A stretch of 52,210 nucleotides of DNA from Methanobrevibacter oralis. Its GTDB lineage: Archaea > Methanobacteriota > Methanobacteria > Methanobacteriales > Methanobacteriaceae. Numbering within the stretch: the first letter of the stretch is position 1; each line of letters starts with the position of its first letter. Below, piece after piece: positions 25,533 through 34,131 of the stretch. The stretch is taken from the NCBI RefSeq assembly GCF_001639275.1, contig NZ_LWMU01000022.1:1-52210 (forward strand), in the 5' to 3' direction. The notes below the pieces were generated by a model. The model did not search any database, had not been told where the DNA came from, and worked only from the letters and a program-made list of their open reading frames with translations. A program made the translations under genes and the position numbers.

Positions 25533-26315
25533 TTGAATAAGGTTGATTATGGAAATTGGGTTTCTGCATTTATGATGAAAACAATTATTGTTCTTTCATC
25601 GATTTTTTTTATACTATTGGTTTTAAGTGTCTTATTTTTAAAAATACAAGTGATTAGTATTATTTTAGCTATAATATTTGTTGTAAGTTTGGCATTTACT
25701 ATTTATATGAAAATATGTAGAAATCTTTTAGATTTTGAAAAAGGTGGGTTGATGGGTAAAATTCATCAAGATGTTGTGAACCATTTAGAATGGGATGGTG
25801 AAGGTGAGCTTTTAGATATTGGTTGTGGGTCAGGAGCTTTATCCATATGTTGTGCAAAAAGATTTTCTAATTCAAAAGTAACTGGAATTGATTATTGGGG
25901 GACTGAATGGAGTTTTGCAAAGGAACAATGTGAAAATAATGCAATGTTAGAAGGAGTTTCTAGTCGAACTAACTTTGTAAAAGGGGATGCAGCTAATCTA
26001 GATTTTGAATCTGAAAGCTTTGATGCAGCTATAAGTAATTTTGTTTTCCATGAAGTTAGAAGTGCTAAGGACAAACGGGACGTAGTAAGAGAAGCTTTAA
26101 GAATTCTTAAAAAAGGAGGTTCATTTTGCTTTCAAGATTTATTTTCTCAAAAAAAGCTTTATGGGGATATGAACGAATTCTGTGAAGAATTAAAACAAAG
26201 TGGAATTGAAGAAATTCACTACATTGCAAACACAGAGAATAACGAGTTTATTCCAAGTTATATTAAATTACCTTGGATGATTAAGAATGTAGGAATGATT
26301 TATGGTAAAAAATAA
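25533..26315 (+). CDS. Membrane-anchored class I SAM-dependent methyltransferase (260 aa)
   Basis: N-terminal residues 12-62 form two transmembrane segments. A Rossmann methyltransferase domain follows with motif I LLDIGCGSGALS (about 92-103), VTGIDYWG (motif II), GDAANLDF and AISNFVFHEV (motif IV), and LRILKKGGSF. The substrate is unknown; the fold resembles UbiE/Coq5-type enzymes acting on small lipophilic molecules. The start codon is TTG, supported by AAGGTGAT two bases upstream and by the absence of an earlier in-frame ATG. It stands alone between valS and a dead gene. Confidence 0.8.
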   Translation: MNKVDYGNWVSAFMMKTIIVLSSIFFILLVLSVLFLKIQVISIILAIIFVVSLAFTIYMKICRNLLDFEKGGLMGKIHQDVVNHLEWDGEGELLDIGCGSGALSICCAKRFSNSKVTGIDYWGTEWSFAKEQCENNAMLEGVSSRTNFVKGDAANLDFESESFDAAISNFVFHEVRSAKDKRDVVREALRILKKGGSFCFQDLFSQKKLYGDMNEFCEELKQSGIEEIHYIANTENNEFIPSYIKLPWMIKNVGMIYGKK

Positions 26316-26864
26316 AAATTAAAAGTAGGGATTACTCTTATATTAAATAATGTTCTTTTACAAGATGAACAATTCTTCTGCTTGTGTTTTTGGAACTTTA
26401 AATGATGTTGGCTCATTCACATATCCATATTTAACAAGAATAACTGTTTTGTGATCTACATTTATTTTTGTATCTACATCTATCAGAGATCAAGCAGTTT
26501 CAAGAAATTGTTTTAATAATTTCAATGGAAGATTTAACTTCAACTTTTTTATCAGTTAAGCCTTGTACAGCAATTACATAAATTCCAAGTGTTGTTAAAA
26601 CAATTGAATCTCTGAAAAATGTAAATGATTGTATGATTTCTTCGTCTGGAAACAAATATTCGTTTATTATACTTATATCTCCACATGCATAGGCATGACC
26701 TGCAATTTTATCTAATAATCCCTAGTTTCACCTATTTTTTGATAGTAATATTTTTTTACATTAATTTAACTATATTTTTTTTGCTTGCTTTACAATTTTT
26801 TTAAGATTTTTCTTGTCATAGTTAACTATATTTATTAATTTTTAATAAATAATAAAATGATAAA
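26316..26864. other. Intergenic stretch holding a dead PH-domain gene and the aroA promoter
   Basis: Apart from the pseudogene at 26358-26724, the stretch carries only AT-rich sequence. The 26760-26864 part is the likely aroA promoter (AACTATATTTATTAAT around 26823-26838). Confidence 0.5.
26358..26724 (-). pseudogene. Broken PH-domain (DUF1696 / YvbH-type) gene
   Basis: On the minus strand, from about 26721, a frame reads GLLDKIAGHAYACGDISI and continues with NEYLFPDEEIIQSFTFFRDS and GIYVIAVQGLTDKKVEVKS. This is the pattern of bacterial-type PH-domain proteins of the DUF1696 family. After a frameshift near 26503 it resumes with SLIDVDTKINVDHKTVILVK and ends KTQAEELFIL (stop 26358-26360). Three lesions are visible: the start ATG is replaced (ACTAGGGA), there is one frameshift, and an in-frame TGA (26490-26492) stands where a Gly codon is expected. 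Not functional. Confidence 0.7.
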
Positions 26865-28181
26865 ATGATTCTTAAGGTAAAAAATGTTTCCAATATTGGA
26901 GGTATTGTAAAAGCACCACCATCTAAAAGTTATTCTCATAGAGCTATTATTTTAGCTAGTTTAGCTAATGGTACTTCAAAATTATATAATTTACTTTTTT
27001 CTGGAGATACTCAAGCGTCTATTGATGTTTGTAAAGCTTTAGGAGCTAAAATTACAAAACATGATGATTACTTAGAAGTTGTTGGAACATCTGCTAAACT
27101 TCATAATTCAAAAACACATGCAATTGATTTAGCTAATTCTGGAACTACTTTAAGATTAATGACAAGTGTAGCTAGTTTATCAGATAATGATGTTATTTTA
27201 ACTGGGGATGAATCCTTACAAAGTAGGCCAATGGGTCTTTTAATGGATGCCTTAATACCTTTAGGAATCACTACTAAATCTTTAAACAATAATGATAAGG
27301 CACCAATTTTAATAAAACCAGGTTATGTTGGTGGAGATACTAATATTTTAGGCAGTATAAGTTCACAATTCATATCATCAATTATAATCTCAGCACCACT
27401 TTCAGACAAGGGTGTAACTTTATTTGTTCTTCCTGAATTTAAATCAAAGCCTTATGTTGATATGACTATTGATATAATGAAAAAATTTGGGGTAAATATT
27501 TTAAAGGGATATTATTTAAAACATGAATCTTGTAATAAAGAATTTAAGAGTTGTAGAATTGATGAGTTTGTAATTAAAAAACAAGATTATATGGCTTGTG
27601 ATTATATTGTAGAAGGAGATTATTCATCTGCATCATATTTGCTTGCCTGTGTAGCCATTGGTGGAGGTAATGCTAAAATTTTAAACCTATTTAAAAGTTC
27701 TAAACAAGGGGATAAATTAATTTTAGATATACTTGAAAAAATGGGTGTTGAGATTAATCGATATGATGACTATGTTGAAATTTCATCTGATAGTAATTTA
27801 AAAGCTGTTGATGTTGATTTATCAAATGCTCCAGATTTATTAGTTACAGTAGCTGTTCTTGCCGCAATGGCTAATGGAACATCTAATATTACTGGAGTTA
27901 AACATACAAGAGTTAAAGAGACAGATAGGATTGACACTACTTGTCGTGAACTTGAAAAATTAGGTTGTAAATTAGTTGAATATGAGGGTGGAATGTCCAT
28001 TACAGGTGGAGTTAACTCTGGTGTTGTGGATTCCCATGGGGATCATAGATTAGCTATGGCGTTTTCATTAATTGGACTTAAAAATGAAATTGAAATTAAG
28101 AATGGAGAAGTATTTGATGTATCATTCCCTAATTTCATAGATACAATGGCAAAAATTGGTTTTAATTTAGAGTTGATATGA
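26865..28181 (+). CDS. aroA: 3-Phosphoshikimate 1-carboxyvinyltransferase (EPSP synthase)
   Basis: Sixth step of the shikimate pathway: transfers enolpyruvate from PEP to shikimate 3-phosphate (EC 2.5.1.19). 438 residues, full length. Visible motifs: [10 protein letters not shown] (18-27, substrate binding), NSGTTLRLM (about 90-98), [24 protein letters not shown] (about 348-355) and [12 protein letters not shown] near the C-terminus. Its TGA overlaps the nth ATG (ATGA), so the two are translationally coupled. ATG 26865 is used; the nearby ATG 26857 runs into a stop. Confidence 0.95.
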   Translation: MILKVKNVSNIGGIVKAPPSKSYSHRAIILASLANGTSKLYNLLFSGDTQASIDVCKALGAKITKHDDYLEVVGTSAKLHNSKTHAIDLANSGTTLRLMTSVASLSDNDVILTGDESLQSRPMGLLMDALIPLGITTKSLNNNDKAPILIKPGYVGGDTNILGSISSQFISSIIISAPLSDKGVTLFVLPEFKSKPYVDMTIDIMKKFGVNILKGYYLKHESCNKEFKSCRIDEFVIKKQDYMACDYIVEGDYSSASYLLACVAIGGGNAKILNLFKSSKQGDKLILDILEKMGVEINRYDDYVEISSDSNLKAVDVDLSNAPDLLVTVAVLAAMANGTSNITGVKHTRVKETDRIDTTCRELEKLGCKLVEYEGGMSITGGVNSGVVDSHGDHRLAMAFSLIGLKNEIEIKNGEVFDVSFPNFIDTMAKIGFNLELI

Positions 28182-28804
28182 TGAATAAAAAAGAAAGAGT
28201 AGTTAAACTTATTGAATATTTAGAGGGTATTTTTAAAATTAGAGTCTTTTTAGATAAAGACCCATATAAAGTTTTAGTTAGAACAATTTTATCTCAAAGA
28301 ACAAGAGATGAAAATACAGACCAAGCTACAAATAATTTATTTAACAAATATAAAGATATCTATGAGATTGTTGATGCACCAATTGAGGATGTTCAAAAAT
28401 TAATTAAACCTGCAGGTTTTTATCGTGTAAAGGCAGGAAGGATTCAAGAAGTTTCTCAAATCTTAATAGATCAATATGGTGGTGAAGTTCCAAATACTTT
28501 AGAAGAGCTTGTAGAACTTCCAGGAGTAGGTCGTAAAACTGCAAATTGTGTTTTAGTATTTGCATTTGAACTTCCAGCTATTCCAGTTGATACTCATGTT
28601 CATAGAATTTCAAATAGGCTGGGTTTGGTTGATACAAAAACTCCTGATCAAACTGAGGGGGAACTTACAAAAATTGTGCCTCGTCACTTATGGATTAAAT
28701 TAAATGATTTAATGGTTCAATTTGGACAAAATATCTGCAAACCAACTTCACCTCAATGTGAAATTTGTCCTTGTACAGATATTTGTGATTATTTTAATGA
28801 ATAA
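28178..28804 (+). CDS. nth: Endonuclease III (DNA glycosylase / AP lyase)
   Basis: Removes oxidised pyrimidines and nicks abasic sites in base-excision repair. 208 residues. Visible: [11 protein letters not shown], the helix-hairpin-helix [13 protein letters not shown] with the catalytic Lys, the catalytic Asp in [10 protein letters not shown], and the 4Fe-4S loop C-x6-C-x2-C-x5-C near the C-terminus ([17 protein letters not shown]). The start overlaps the aroA stop; ATG 28181 is an alternative one codon later. Confidence 0.93.
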   Translation: MMNKKERVVKLIEYLEGIFKIRVFLDKDPYKVLVRTILSQRTRDENTDQATNNLFNKYKDIYEIVDAPIEDVQKLIKPAGFYRVKAGRIQEVSQILIDQYGGEVPNTLEELVELPGVGRKTANCVLVFAFELPAIPVDTHVHRISNRLGLVDTKTPDQTEGELTKIVPRHLWIKLNDLMVQFGQNICKPTSPQCEICPCTDICDYFNE

Positions 28805-28845
28805 TTTATTTTACATGACTAATAAGATAGTATTATATGATTGGT

Positions 28846-28859
28846 ATAACACATGTTAT
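28846..28859. promoter_or_regulatory. Putative sulfur-regulon operator upstream of cysK
   Basis: ATAACACATGTTAT has inverted arms ATAAC / GTTAT separated by 4 bases; with the outer T and A the arms extend to 7 bp over a 2-base centre. It lies 35 bases before the cysK ATG, where it could block initiation or the core promoter. The same arrangement occurs twice upstream of metY. Confidence 0.5.
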
Positions 28860-28894
28860 ATTAAAAATTAATGAAAAAAATAGGAGATGCAAAT

Positions 28895-29842
28895 ATGGTA
28901 AATATACCTGAATTAAAAAGAGGAGTGCTTGATAGTGTGGTTGATGCAATTGGAAACACTCCTATTGTAAGATTAAATAATTTAACTAGAAATCTAAATG
29001 CTGAAGTTGATGTAAAAATGGAATCATTTAACCCAACAGGAAGTGTCAAAGATCGTGTAGCTGTTTCAATGATTGAAGATGCTGAAAAAAGGGGTCTTTT
29101 AGATAAGGATTCTGTTATTATTGAACCTACAAGTGGAAATACGGGTATTGGACTTGGTTTTGCAGCAGCAGCTAAGGGTTATAGGTTAATTTTAATAATG
29201 CCTGAAACAATGTCTATTGAAAGAAGAAAATTATTAGCTATTTTTGGGGCTGAAATTGTTTTAACACCCGGTGGTGATGGAATGAGTGGAGCTATTGAAA
29301 AAGCAGATGAAATTGAAAAAAAAACTCCTGGTGGAATAATATTACACCAATTTGACAATCCTGCCAATGTTGATATTCACTCTAAAACAACTGCTAAAGA
29401 AATTTTAAGAGATACCGATGGAAATGTTGATATTGTTGTTGCAGGTGTTGGGACTGGAGGAACTATTACAGGAATAGGTAAACTATTGAAAAAAGAATTG
29501 CCTAATGTTAAAATTGTTGCAGTAGAACCAAAGGACTCCCAAACATTAGCTAAAGGTGAAAAAGGACCGCATAAAATTCAGGGTATTGGTGCAGGATTTA
29601 CTCCGTCGATTTATGAGGATAGTGTAATTGATGAGATTATTCCAGTAGCTAATGAAGATGCAGGTAAAACATTAGTTAATTTAGCTAAAAAAGAAGGAAT
29701 CTTTGCTGGAATTTCATCTGGTGCAGCTACATGGGCAGCATTAGAATTAGCTAAACGTGAAGAAAATGGAGGTAAAAGAATAATCGCAATCTTACCAGAT
29801 AATGGAGAAAGATATTTGTCTGTTGATTGGTTATTCGATTAA
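28895..29842 (+). CDS. cysK: Cysteine synthase (O-acetylserine sulfhydrylase)
   Basis: Makes L-cysteine from O-acetylserine and sulfide with PLP (EC 2.5.1.47). 315 residues from ATG 28895. Visible: the PLP Lys in NPTGSVKDR (about 51), the substrate loop TSGNTGIG (about 78-85), the phosphate loop GVGTGGTITG (about 184-193) and GISSGAATWAA. The start at 28895 is set by TAGGAGATG 4-12 bases upstream; the earlier in-frame ATG at 28871 overlaps nothing similar and would add eight polar residues. cysE follows after 73 bases. Cysteine synthesis by this route is of bacterial style and is often regarded as acquired in methanogens. Confidence 0.95.
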   Translation: MVNIPELKRGVLDSVVDAIGNTPIVRLNNLTRNLNAEVDVKMESFNPTGSVKDRVAVSMIEDAEKRGLLDKDSVIIEPTSGNTGIGLGFAAAAKGYRLILIMPETMSIERRKLLAIFGAEIVLTPGGDGMSGAIEKADEIEKKTPGGIILHQFDNPANVDIHSKTTAKEILRDTDGNVDIVVAGVGTGGTITGIGKLLKKELPNVKIVAVEPKDSQTLAKGEKGPHKIQGIGAGFTPSIYEDSVIDEIIPVANEDAGKTLVNLAKKEGIFAGISSGAATWAALELAKREENGGKRIIAILPDNGERYLSVDWLFD

Positions 29843-29915
29843 ATCTTAAAATATATAAGCAAGATATTATAAAAGTTTTAATGAAGCAAGGGTTATAATG
29901 TTTTGAGGTTTATAA

Positions 29916-30614
29916 ATGTTTAACAGGTTGAGAAGTGAAATACAGGCTATAAAAGACAAAGATCCAGCTGCACGGAATACATTAGAAATATTTTTGTGTT
30001 ATCCTGGATTTTATGCAATATTGATTCATAGACTTAGTCATTTTTTATGGAATCATTCTCTAAAGTTATTAGCTAGGGTTATTTCAACTATATCTAGATT
30101 TCTTACAGGTATTGAAATTCATCCTGGAGCAAAATTTGGTAAATGTGTATTTATAGATCACGGTATGGGTGTTGTCGTTGGTGAAACAGCTATTGTTGAA
30201 GACGATGTTTTAATTTATCAGGGTGTTATTCTTGGTGGGACTAGTACTCAAAAAACTAAAAGACATCCAACAATTAAAAAAGGAGCTATTATTGGTGCAG
30301 GAGCTAAAATAATGGGAAACATTACTGTTGGTGAATATTCTAAAATCGGAACTGGAGCTGTTGTACTTAAAGATGTTCCTCCTGAATCTACTTGTGTGGG
30401 GGTTCCAGGAAGAATTGTTAAAAGAAAACATAAACGTACTAAAAGAGTTGATCTTGATCACAATAAACTTCCCGACCCTGTTGCAGATGCTATTAAAACT
30501 CTTTCAGAGCATCTTGAGAAGAATGAGGAATGTATTAAGATTTTACTTGATAAAAACAAATTATGTTCGCCTGATGAATATAATGATGAATTAGATGATT
30601 TATTGAATAAGTAG
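29916..30614 (+). CDS. cysE: Serine O-acetyltransferase
   Basis: Acetylates L-serine with acetyl-CoA to O-acetylserine, the CysK substrate (EC 2.3.1.30). 232 residues. An N-terminal helical region ends in GIEIHPGA, then a left-handed beta-helix of hexapeptide repeats (about 70-165) carries the catalytic His in IDHGMGVVVGE, GVILGGTSTQ, and the end of the helix CVGVPGRIVKRK. The C-terminal extension after 175 is polar and may hold the CysK-binding tail, but the usual terminal Ile is absent (ends LLNK). GAGGTTT lies about 8 bases before the ATG. The HTH gene follows after 11 bases. Confidence 0.94.
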   Translation: MFNRLRSEIQAIKDKDPAARNTLEIFLCYPGFYAILIHRLSHFLWNHSLKLLARVISTISRFLTGIEIHPGAKFGKCVFIDHGMGVVVGETAIVEDDVLIYQGVILGGTSTQKTKRHPTIKKGAIIGAGAKIMGNITVGEYSKIGTGAVVLKDVPPESTCVGVPGRIVKRKHKRTKRVDLDHNKLPDPVADAIKTLSEHLEKNEECIKILLDKNKLCSPDEYNDELDDLLNK

Positions 30615-30625
30615 AAGGATTTAAA

Positions 30626-31000
30626 ATGAAACCACCTTGTGAAATCATTGTATGGTATGTAATTCCTGCTATTCGTTCAGAACTAGCAAAAGAATTATTA
30701 AAATTAGGAATGAAGCAAAAAGAAGTTTCTGAACTTATGGATATAACTCAGCCGGCAGTATCTCAATATATTACTGATAAACGTGGTAGTGGTATTTGTT
30801 TAAAAGATAATGTTAAAGGAATGATTCATGGATTTGCTAAAGACTTATATGAAGGTAATGCATCTAAAATTGATTTAGTTCCTAGAGTTTGTAAGATTTG
30901 TAAAAAAGTAGAAACTACTGATGTTTTAGAGCAATTAGGTATTGATAAGTCCGATTTAGGTGAAGATTGTCAATCTTGTTTGGGTTCTGAAGTCGATTAA
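30626..31000 (+). CDS. HTH transcriptional regulator with two CxxC pairs, candidate sulfur regulator
   Basis: 124 residues. An N-terminal HTH (about 20-55, with KQKEVSELMDITQPAVSQYI) resembles the archaeal COG2522-type predicted regulators. The C-terminal part has C89-x2-C92 and C115-x2-C118, with C5 and C58 elsewhere, which could bind zinc or an Fe-S cluster or sense redox state. The gene follows cysE by 11 bases and is probably in the cysK-cysE transcript. Its place next to cysK makes it the leading candidate to bind the ATAAC-N4-GTTAT sites. That link is inference. Confidence 0.75.
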   Translation: MKPPCEIIVWYVIPAIRSELAKELLKLGMKQKEVSELMDITQPAVSQYITDKRGSGICLKDNVKGMIHGFAKDLYEGNASKIDLVPRVCKICKKVETTDVLEQLGIDKSDLGEDCQSCLGSEVD

Positions 31001-31021
31001 AATATTGTCGATATGGTAAGT

Positions 31022-31030
31022 TTTATATAC
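31022..31030 (+). promoter_or_regulatory. TATA element of the tRNA-Cys gene
   Basis: TTTATATAC ends about 38 bases before the mature tRNA 5' end, consistent with transcription starting near 31050 and a short 5' leader. Confidence 0.5.
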
Positions 31031-31068
31031 TACAAATGACTATATTTTATTATACTTTTATTTTACAT

Positions 31069-31140
31069 GGCAAGTTGACCGAGCGGCTCAGGTGCGTGGC
31101 TGCAGACCATGATACAGGGGTTCAAATCCCTTACTTGCCT
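31069..31140 (+). tRNA. tRNA-Cys (GCA)
   Basis: The acceptor stem GGCAAGT (31069-31075) pairs with ACTTGCC (31133-31139) and is followed by T at 31140, the discriminator base typical of tRNA-Cys. The anticodon stem CGTGG/CCATG encloses CTGCAGA with anticodon GCA. The T-arm GGGGTTCAAATCCCT carries TTCAAAT. CCA is not encoded. The gene lies just before cysS and after the cysteine synthesis genes. Confidence 0.93.
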
Positions 31141-31171
31141 TTATAACTATCTTTTTTTGAGGTTATTTTTT

Positions 31172-32512
31172 ATGGATATTTATTCAACTTTAACTCGTAA
31201 TAAAGAGGAATTTAAAACAATTAATAAAAATAGAGTTAACTTATTTGTTTGTGGTCCTACTGTTTATGATGATGCACATATTGGGCATGGAAGAACTTAT
31301 ATTTCTTTTGATACAATAAAACGATATCTTGACTATAAAGGCTATGCAGTATTTTATATTCAAAATATTACTGATATTGATGATAAAATTATTAAAAGAT
31401 CAAAAGAAAGTGGAATCCCTGCTGCAGATATAGCTAAAAAGTTTGAAAAACGTTATATTGAAGATATGCATAAATTAAATGTTAATAGTGTTAATTTATT
31501 TGCAAGAGCTACTGATCATATTGATGAAATTATTGACCAAATTCAAAGATTAATTGATAAAGGTTTTGCTTATGAAAGTGAAGATGGAGTTTACTTTGAA
31601 ATTGATAAATTTCCAGAATTTGGAAAATTATCTAATCGCAATATTGAGGAATTAGAATCTCATAGGAATATTGCTGATGTTAATAAAAAGAATCAAAATG
31701 ATTTTGCATTATGGAAAAAACGTGAAGGGGTAGATGAACCAGTTTGGAATTCTCCATGGGGTGATGGAAGACCTGGTTGGCATATTGAAGATACTGCTAT
31801 TACTGAATACTATTTTGGTCCACAATATGATGTTCATGGTGGAGGTCTCGACTTAATTTTCCCACATCACGAAGCAGAAATTACTCAAATGGAAGCAGTA
31901 AGTGGAAAATCTCCAATGGTTAAATTTTGGTTACATACTGGATTTTTAAATGTTTCTGGAGAAAAAATGTCAAAATCTCTTAATAACTTTATAACCATTC
32001 GTGATTTACTTGAAAATTATGAAGCTGACACATTTAGATTTTTTGTTCTTTCAACTCATTATAGAAGTCCAATTGATTTTTCAAAAGATTCACTTCATCA
32101 ATCTGAAAAAAGTTTAGAAAAAATTAAAAAATTCTACACACAACTTCTTGATGTAGATGGGGTTTGTGAATCTGAAATGGAAGCTTTAAAAATATCTAAA
32201 AAGGAATTTTTTGAAAGTATGGATGATGATTTTAATACTCCAAAGGCTATTGCATCTATTTTTGAGTTAATTAGCTCTTCTAAAAAAGAAGATTTATCTA
32301 ATAATGATAAAGTTGCAATTAGAAAATTTTTAGACGATGTTTCTTATATTTTAGGAATTGATTTTACTTTAAAAGATGTTGAATCTTCTTCTTGTGATTT
32401 ATTTGATTTAATTTTAAAAGTTAGGGGAGAATTAAGATCTATAAAGCAATATGATTTATCTGATAAAATTAGAGATGACCTACAAAAGTTAGGTTATGAG
32501 ATAAATGATTAA
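31172..32512 (+). CDS. cysS: Cysteine--tRNA ligase
   Basis: Charges tRNA-Cys (EC 6.1.1.16). 446 residues from ATG 31172. Visible: FVCGPTVYDDAHIGHGR (HIGH signature, with the first zinc Cys), WHIEDTA, PHHEAE and the KMSKS loop GEKMSKSLNNF. The start is set by GAGGT about 9 bases upstream; the longer open frame to 31109 overlaps the tRNA. Its cognate tRNA gene ends only 31 bases before the start, so the two may be co-transcribed. A perfect hairpin terminator overlaps the stop codon. Confidence 0.96.
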   Translation: MDIYSTLTRNKEEFKTINKNRVNLFVCGPTVYDDAHIGHGRTYISFDTIKRYLDYKGYAVFYIQNITDIDDKIIKRSKESGIPAADIAKKFEKRYIEDMHKLNVNSVNLFARATDHIDEIIDQIQRLIDKGFAYESEDGVYFEIDKFPEFGKLSNRNIEELESHRNIADVNKKNQNDFALWKKREGVDEPVWNSPWGDGRPGWHIEDTAITEYYFGPQYDVHGGGLDLIFPHHEAEITQMEAVSGKSPMVKFWLHTGFLNVSGEKMSKSLNNFITIRDLLENYEADTFRFFVLSTHYRSPIDFSKDSLHQSEKSLEKIKKFYTQLLDVDGVCESEMEALKISKKEFFESMDDDFNTPKAIASIFELISSSKKEDLSNNDKVAIRKFLDDVSYILGIDFTLKDVESSSCDLFDLILKVRGELRSIKQYDLSDKIRDDLQKLGYEIND

Positions 32513-32536
32513 GAGATTTTTATCTCTTCTTTTTTA
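32511..32536 (+). terminator. Hairpin terminator after cysS
   Basis: AAGAGAT (32511-32517) pairs with ATCTCTT (32522-32528) and is followed by CTTTTTTT. The stem begins inside the cysS stop codon. Confidence 0.8.
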
Positions 32537-32577
32537 TTACTAAACATTTATATATTAAATTCAACAATGATAATAAT

Positions 32578-32591
32578 ATAACAATGGTTAT
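32578..32591. promoter_or_regulatory. Putative sulfur-regulon operator 1 upstream of metY
   Basis: ATAACAATGGTTAT has arms ATAAC / GTTAT around 4 bases, the same architecture as the site before cysK. It lies exactly 60 bp from operator 2. Confidence 0.5.
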
Positions 32592-32637
32592 ATTTTTTTA
32601 ATTTTTCTCCAAATTAAAAATTTTTATTTTTTAAAAA

Positions 32638-32651
32638 ATAACTATTGTTAT
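32638..32651. promoter_or_regulatory. Putative sulfur-regulon operator 2 upstream of metY
   Basis: ATAACTATTGTTAT is the second copy, directly upstream of a TATA-like AGATATATATTA (32661-32672). Together with operator 1 it forms a 16-bp inverted repeat with one mismatch. Confidence 0.5.
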
Positions 32652-32681
32652 ATTTTACAAAGATATATATTATGAAGACTA

Positions 32682-32731
32682 TTTGTATTCAATAATAAGA
32701 ATACAAAATTACTTTATCAATTAATTGATAA
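32682..32731 (+). promoter_or_regulatory. Two leader inverted repeats before metY
   Basis: TTTGTATTC / GAATACAAA (32682-32690 and 32699-32707) form a perfect 9-bp stem with an 8-base loop. TTATCAATTAATTGATAA (32714-32731) is a perfect 18-bp palindrome. Both lie between the TATA element near 32661 and the metY ATG, so they could be in the transcript leader, or the second could be an operator for a later promoter (TTTAAATATATGG, 32742-32754). Confidence 0.4.
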
Positions 32732-32793
32732 TAAAACTGGTTTTTAAATATATGGGCATGTAATTTAAATAAATTAATGTTAGGTGATTATTA

Positions 32794-34092
32794 ATGGAAC
32801 AAAATAAGAAATACGGATTATCAACATTAGGTGTACGTGCGGGGCAAGAACCAGATCCATTTACAGGAACTCAAGCAGTTCCAATTTATCAAACAAGTTC
32901 TTACGTATTTAAAGATGCTGATGAAGCTGCTAGGAGATTTGCTCTACAAGAATTTGGTTCAATTTATTCAAGGCTTACTAATCCCACTACAGAAGTATTT
33001 GAAAATAGGATTGCTGCTATTGAAGGAGGAAATTCAGGACTTGGAACTGCAAGTGGTCTTGCGGCAATATTTTATGCATTACTAAATGTTACCAGTCCTG
33101 GAGATAATTTCATATCAGCAAATAATCTTTATGGTGGGACATATCAATTATTCAACTATACTTTCAAAGATTTAGCAAGGGAGGTAAAGTTTGTTGATTC
33201 ACAAGATTTGAAAGCTTTTGAGGATGCAATTGATGATAAAACTAAAGCCATATATGTGGAATCAATTGGAAATCCTAAATTAGATGTTCCTGATTTTGAA
33301 AGTTTAGCTGGAATTGCACACAAAAATAACATTCCACTAATCGTAGATAATACATTAGGGGTTGGTTTAGTTCAACCATTAACTCATGGAGCAGATGTAA
33401 TTGCAGCTTCAGCAACAAAATATGTTGGAGGTCATGGAACTGCAGTTGGTGGGTATATTGTAGATTCAGGTAAATTCAATTGGGGTAATGGTAAATTTTC
33501 ACAATTCACTGAACCAGACCCAAGTTATCATGGATTAGTATTTTGGGAGGCTTTTGGTGATGTGGAAGGTCTTGGAAACATTGCTTTTACTTTAAGAATA
33601 AGGGCAAGACTACTACGTGATTTAGGAGCAACACAAGCACCAACGCATAGCTTTATATTTTTACAAGGTCTTGAAAGTTTAAATGTAAGAGTTTTAAGAC
33701 ATTCTGAAAATGCACTTAAAATTGCAAAATTCTTAGAGTCTCACCCTAAAGTTAATTGGGTAAGTTATCCTGGTTTAGAATCTCATCCGACTTATGAAAA
33801 TAATAAAAAATACTTAAAAGGAAATTATTCTGGTATTATAGGATTTAGTGTTAAAGGAGGCGAAAAAGCTGGTAAAAAGGTTATTAATAACTTAAAATTA
33901 TTTTCACTTTTAGCTAATGTAGGTGATGCTAAAAGTTTAGCAATTCATCCAGCAAGCACTACTCATCAACAACTTACACTAGAAGAACAAGCGTCAACTG
34001 GAGTAACACCAGATTTTATTAGACTTTCTATAGGTTTAGAAGATGTTGAAGATTTAATTGATGATTTAAATGAAGCTTTAGATTTAATTTAA
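32794..34092 (+). CDS. metY: O-acetylhomoserine sulfhydrylase
   Basis: A PLP enzyme that joins sulfide to O-acetylhomoserine to give homocysteine for methionine (EC 2.5.1.49). 432 residues, matching the long sulfhydrylase branch of the Cys/Met metabolism family. Visible: YSRLTNPTTEVFENRIAAIE, NNLYGGTYQLF, and the PLP Lys in SATKYVGGHGTAVGG (about 208). AGGTGAT precedes the ATG by 6 bases. It has its own operator-rich upstream region, and nifS follows after 39 bases. The role is supported by the surrounding sulfur genes. Confidence 0.93.
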   Translation: MEQNKKYGLSTLGVRAGQEPDPFTGTQAVPIYQTSSYVFKDADEAARRFALQEFGSIYSRLTNPTTEVFENRIAAIEGGNSGLGTASGLAAIFYALLNVTSPGDNFISANNLYGGTYQLFNYTFKDLAREVKFVDSQDLKAFEDAIDDKTKAIYVESIGNPKLDVPDFESLAGIAHKNNIPLIVDNTLGVGLVQPLTHGADVIAASATKYVGGHGTAVGGYIVDSGKFNWGNGKFSQFTEPDPSYHGLVFWEAFGDVEGLGNIAFTLRIRARLLRDLGATQAPTHSFIFLQGLESLNVRVLRHSENALKIAKFLESHPKVNWVSYPGLESHPTYENNKKYLKGNYSGIIGFSVKGGEKAGKKVINNLKLFSLLANVGDAKSLAIHPASTTHQQLTLEEQASTGVTPDFIRLSIGLEDVEDLIDDLNEALDLI

Positions 34093-34131
34093 ATAAATTT
34101 TTTTAATTATTAAATTATGGAGATGATATTA

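Noticed and set aside
31109-31171. Extension of the cysS frame upstream
   Set aside because: It overlaps the tRNA-Cys gene; the ATG at 31172 has a GAGGT site and gives the normal CysRS start.
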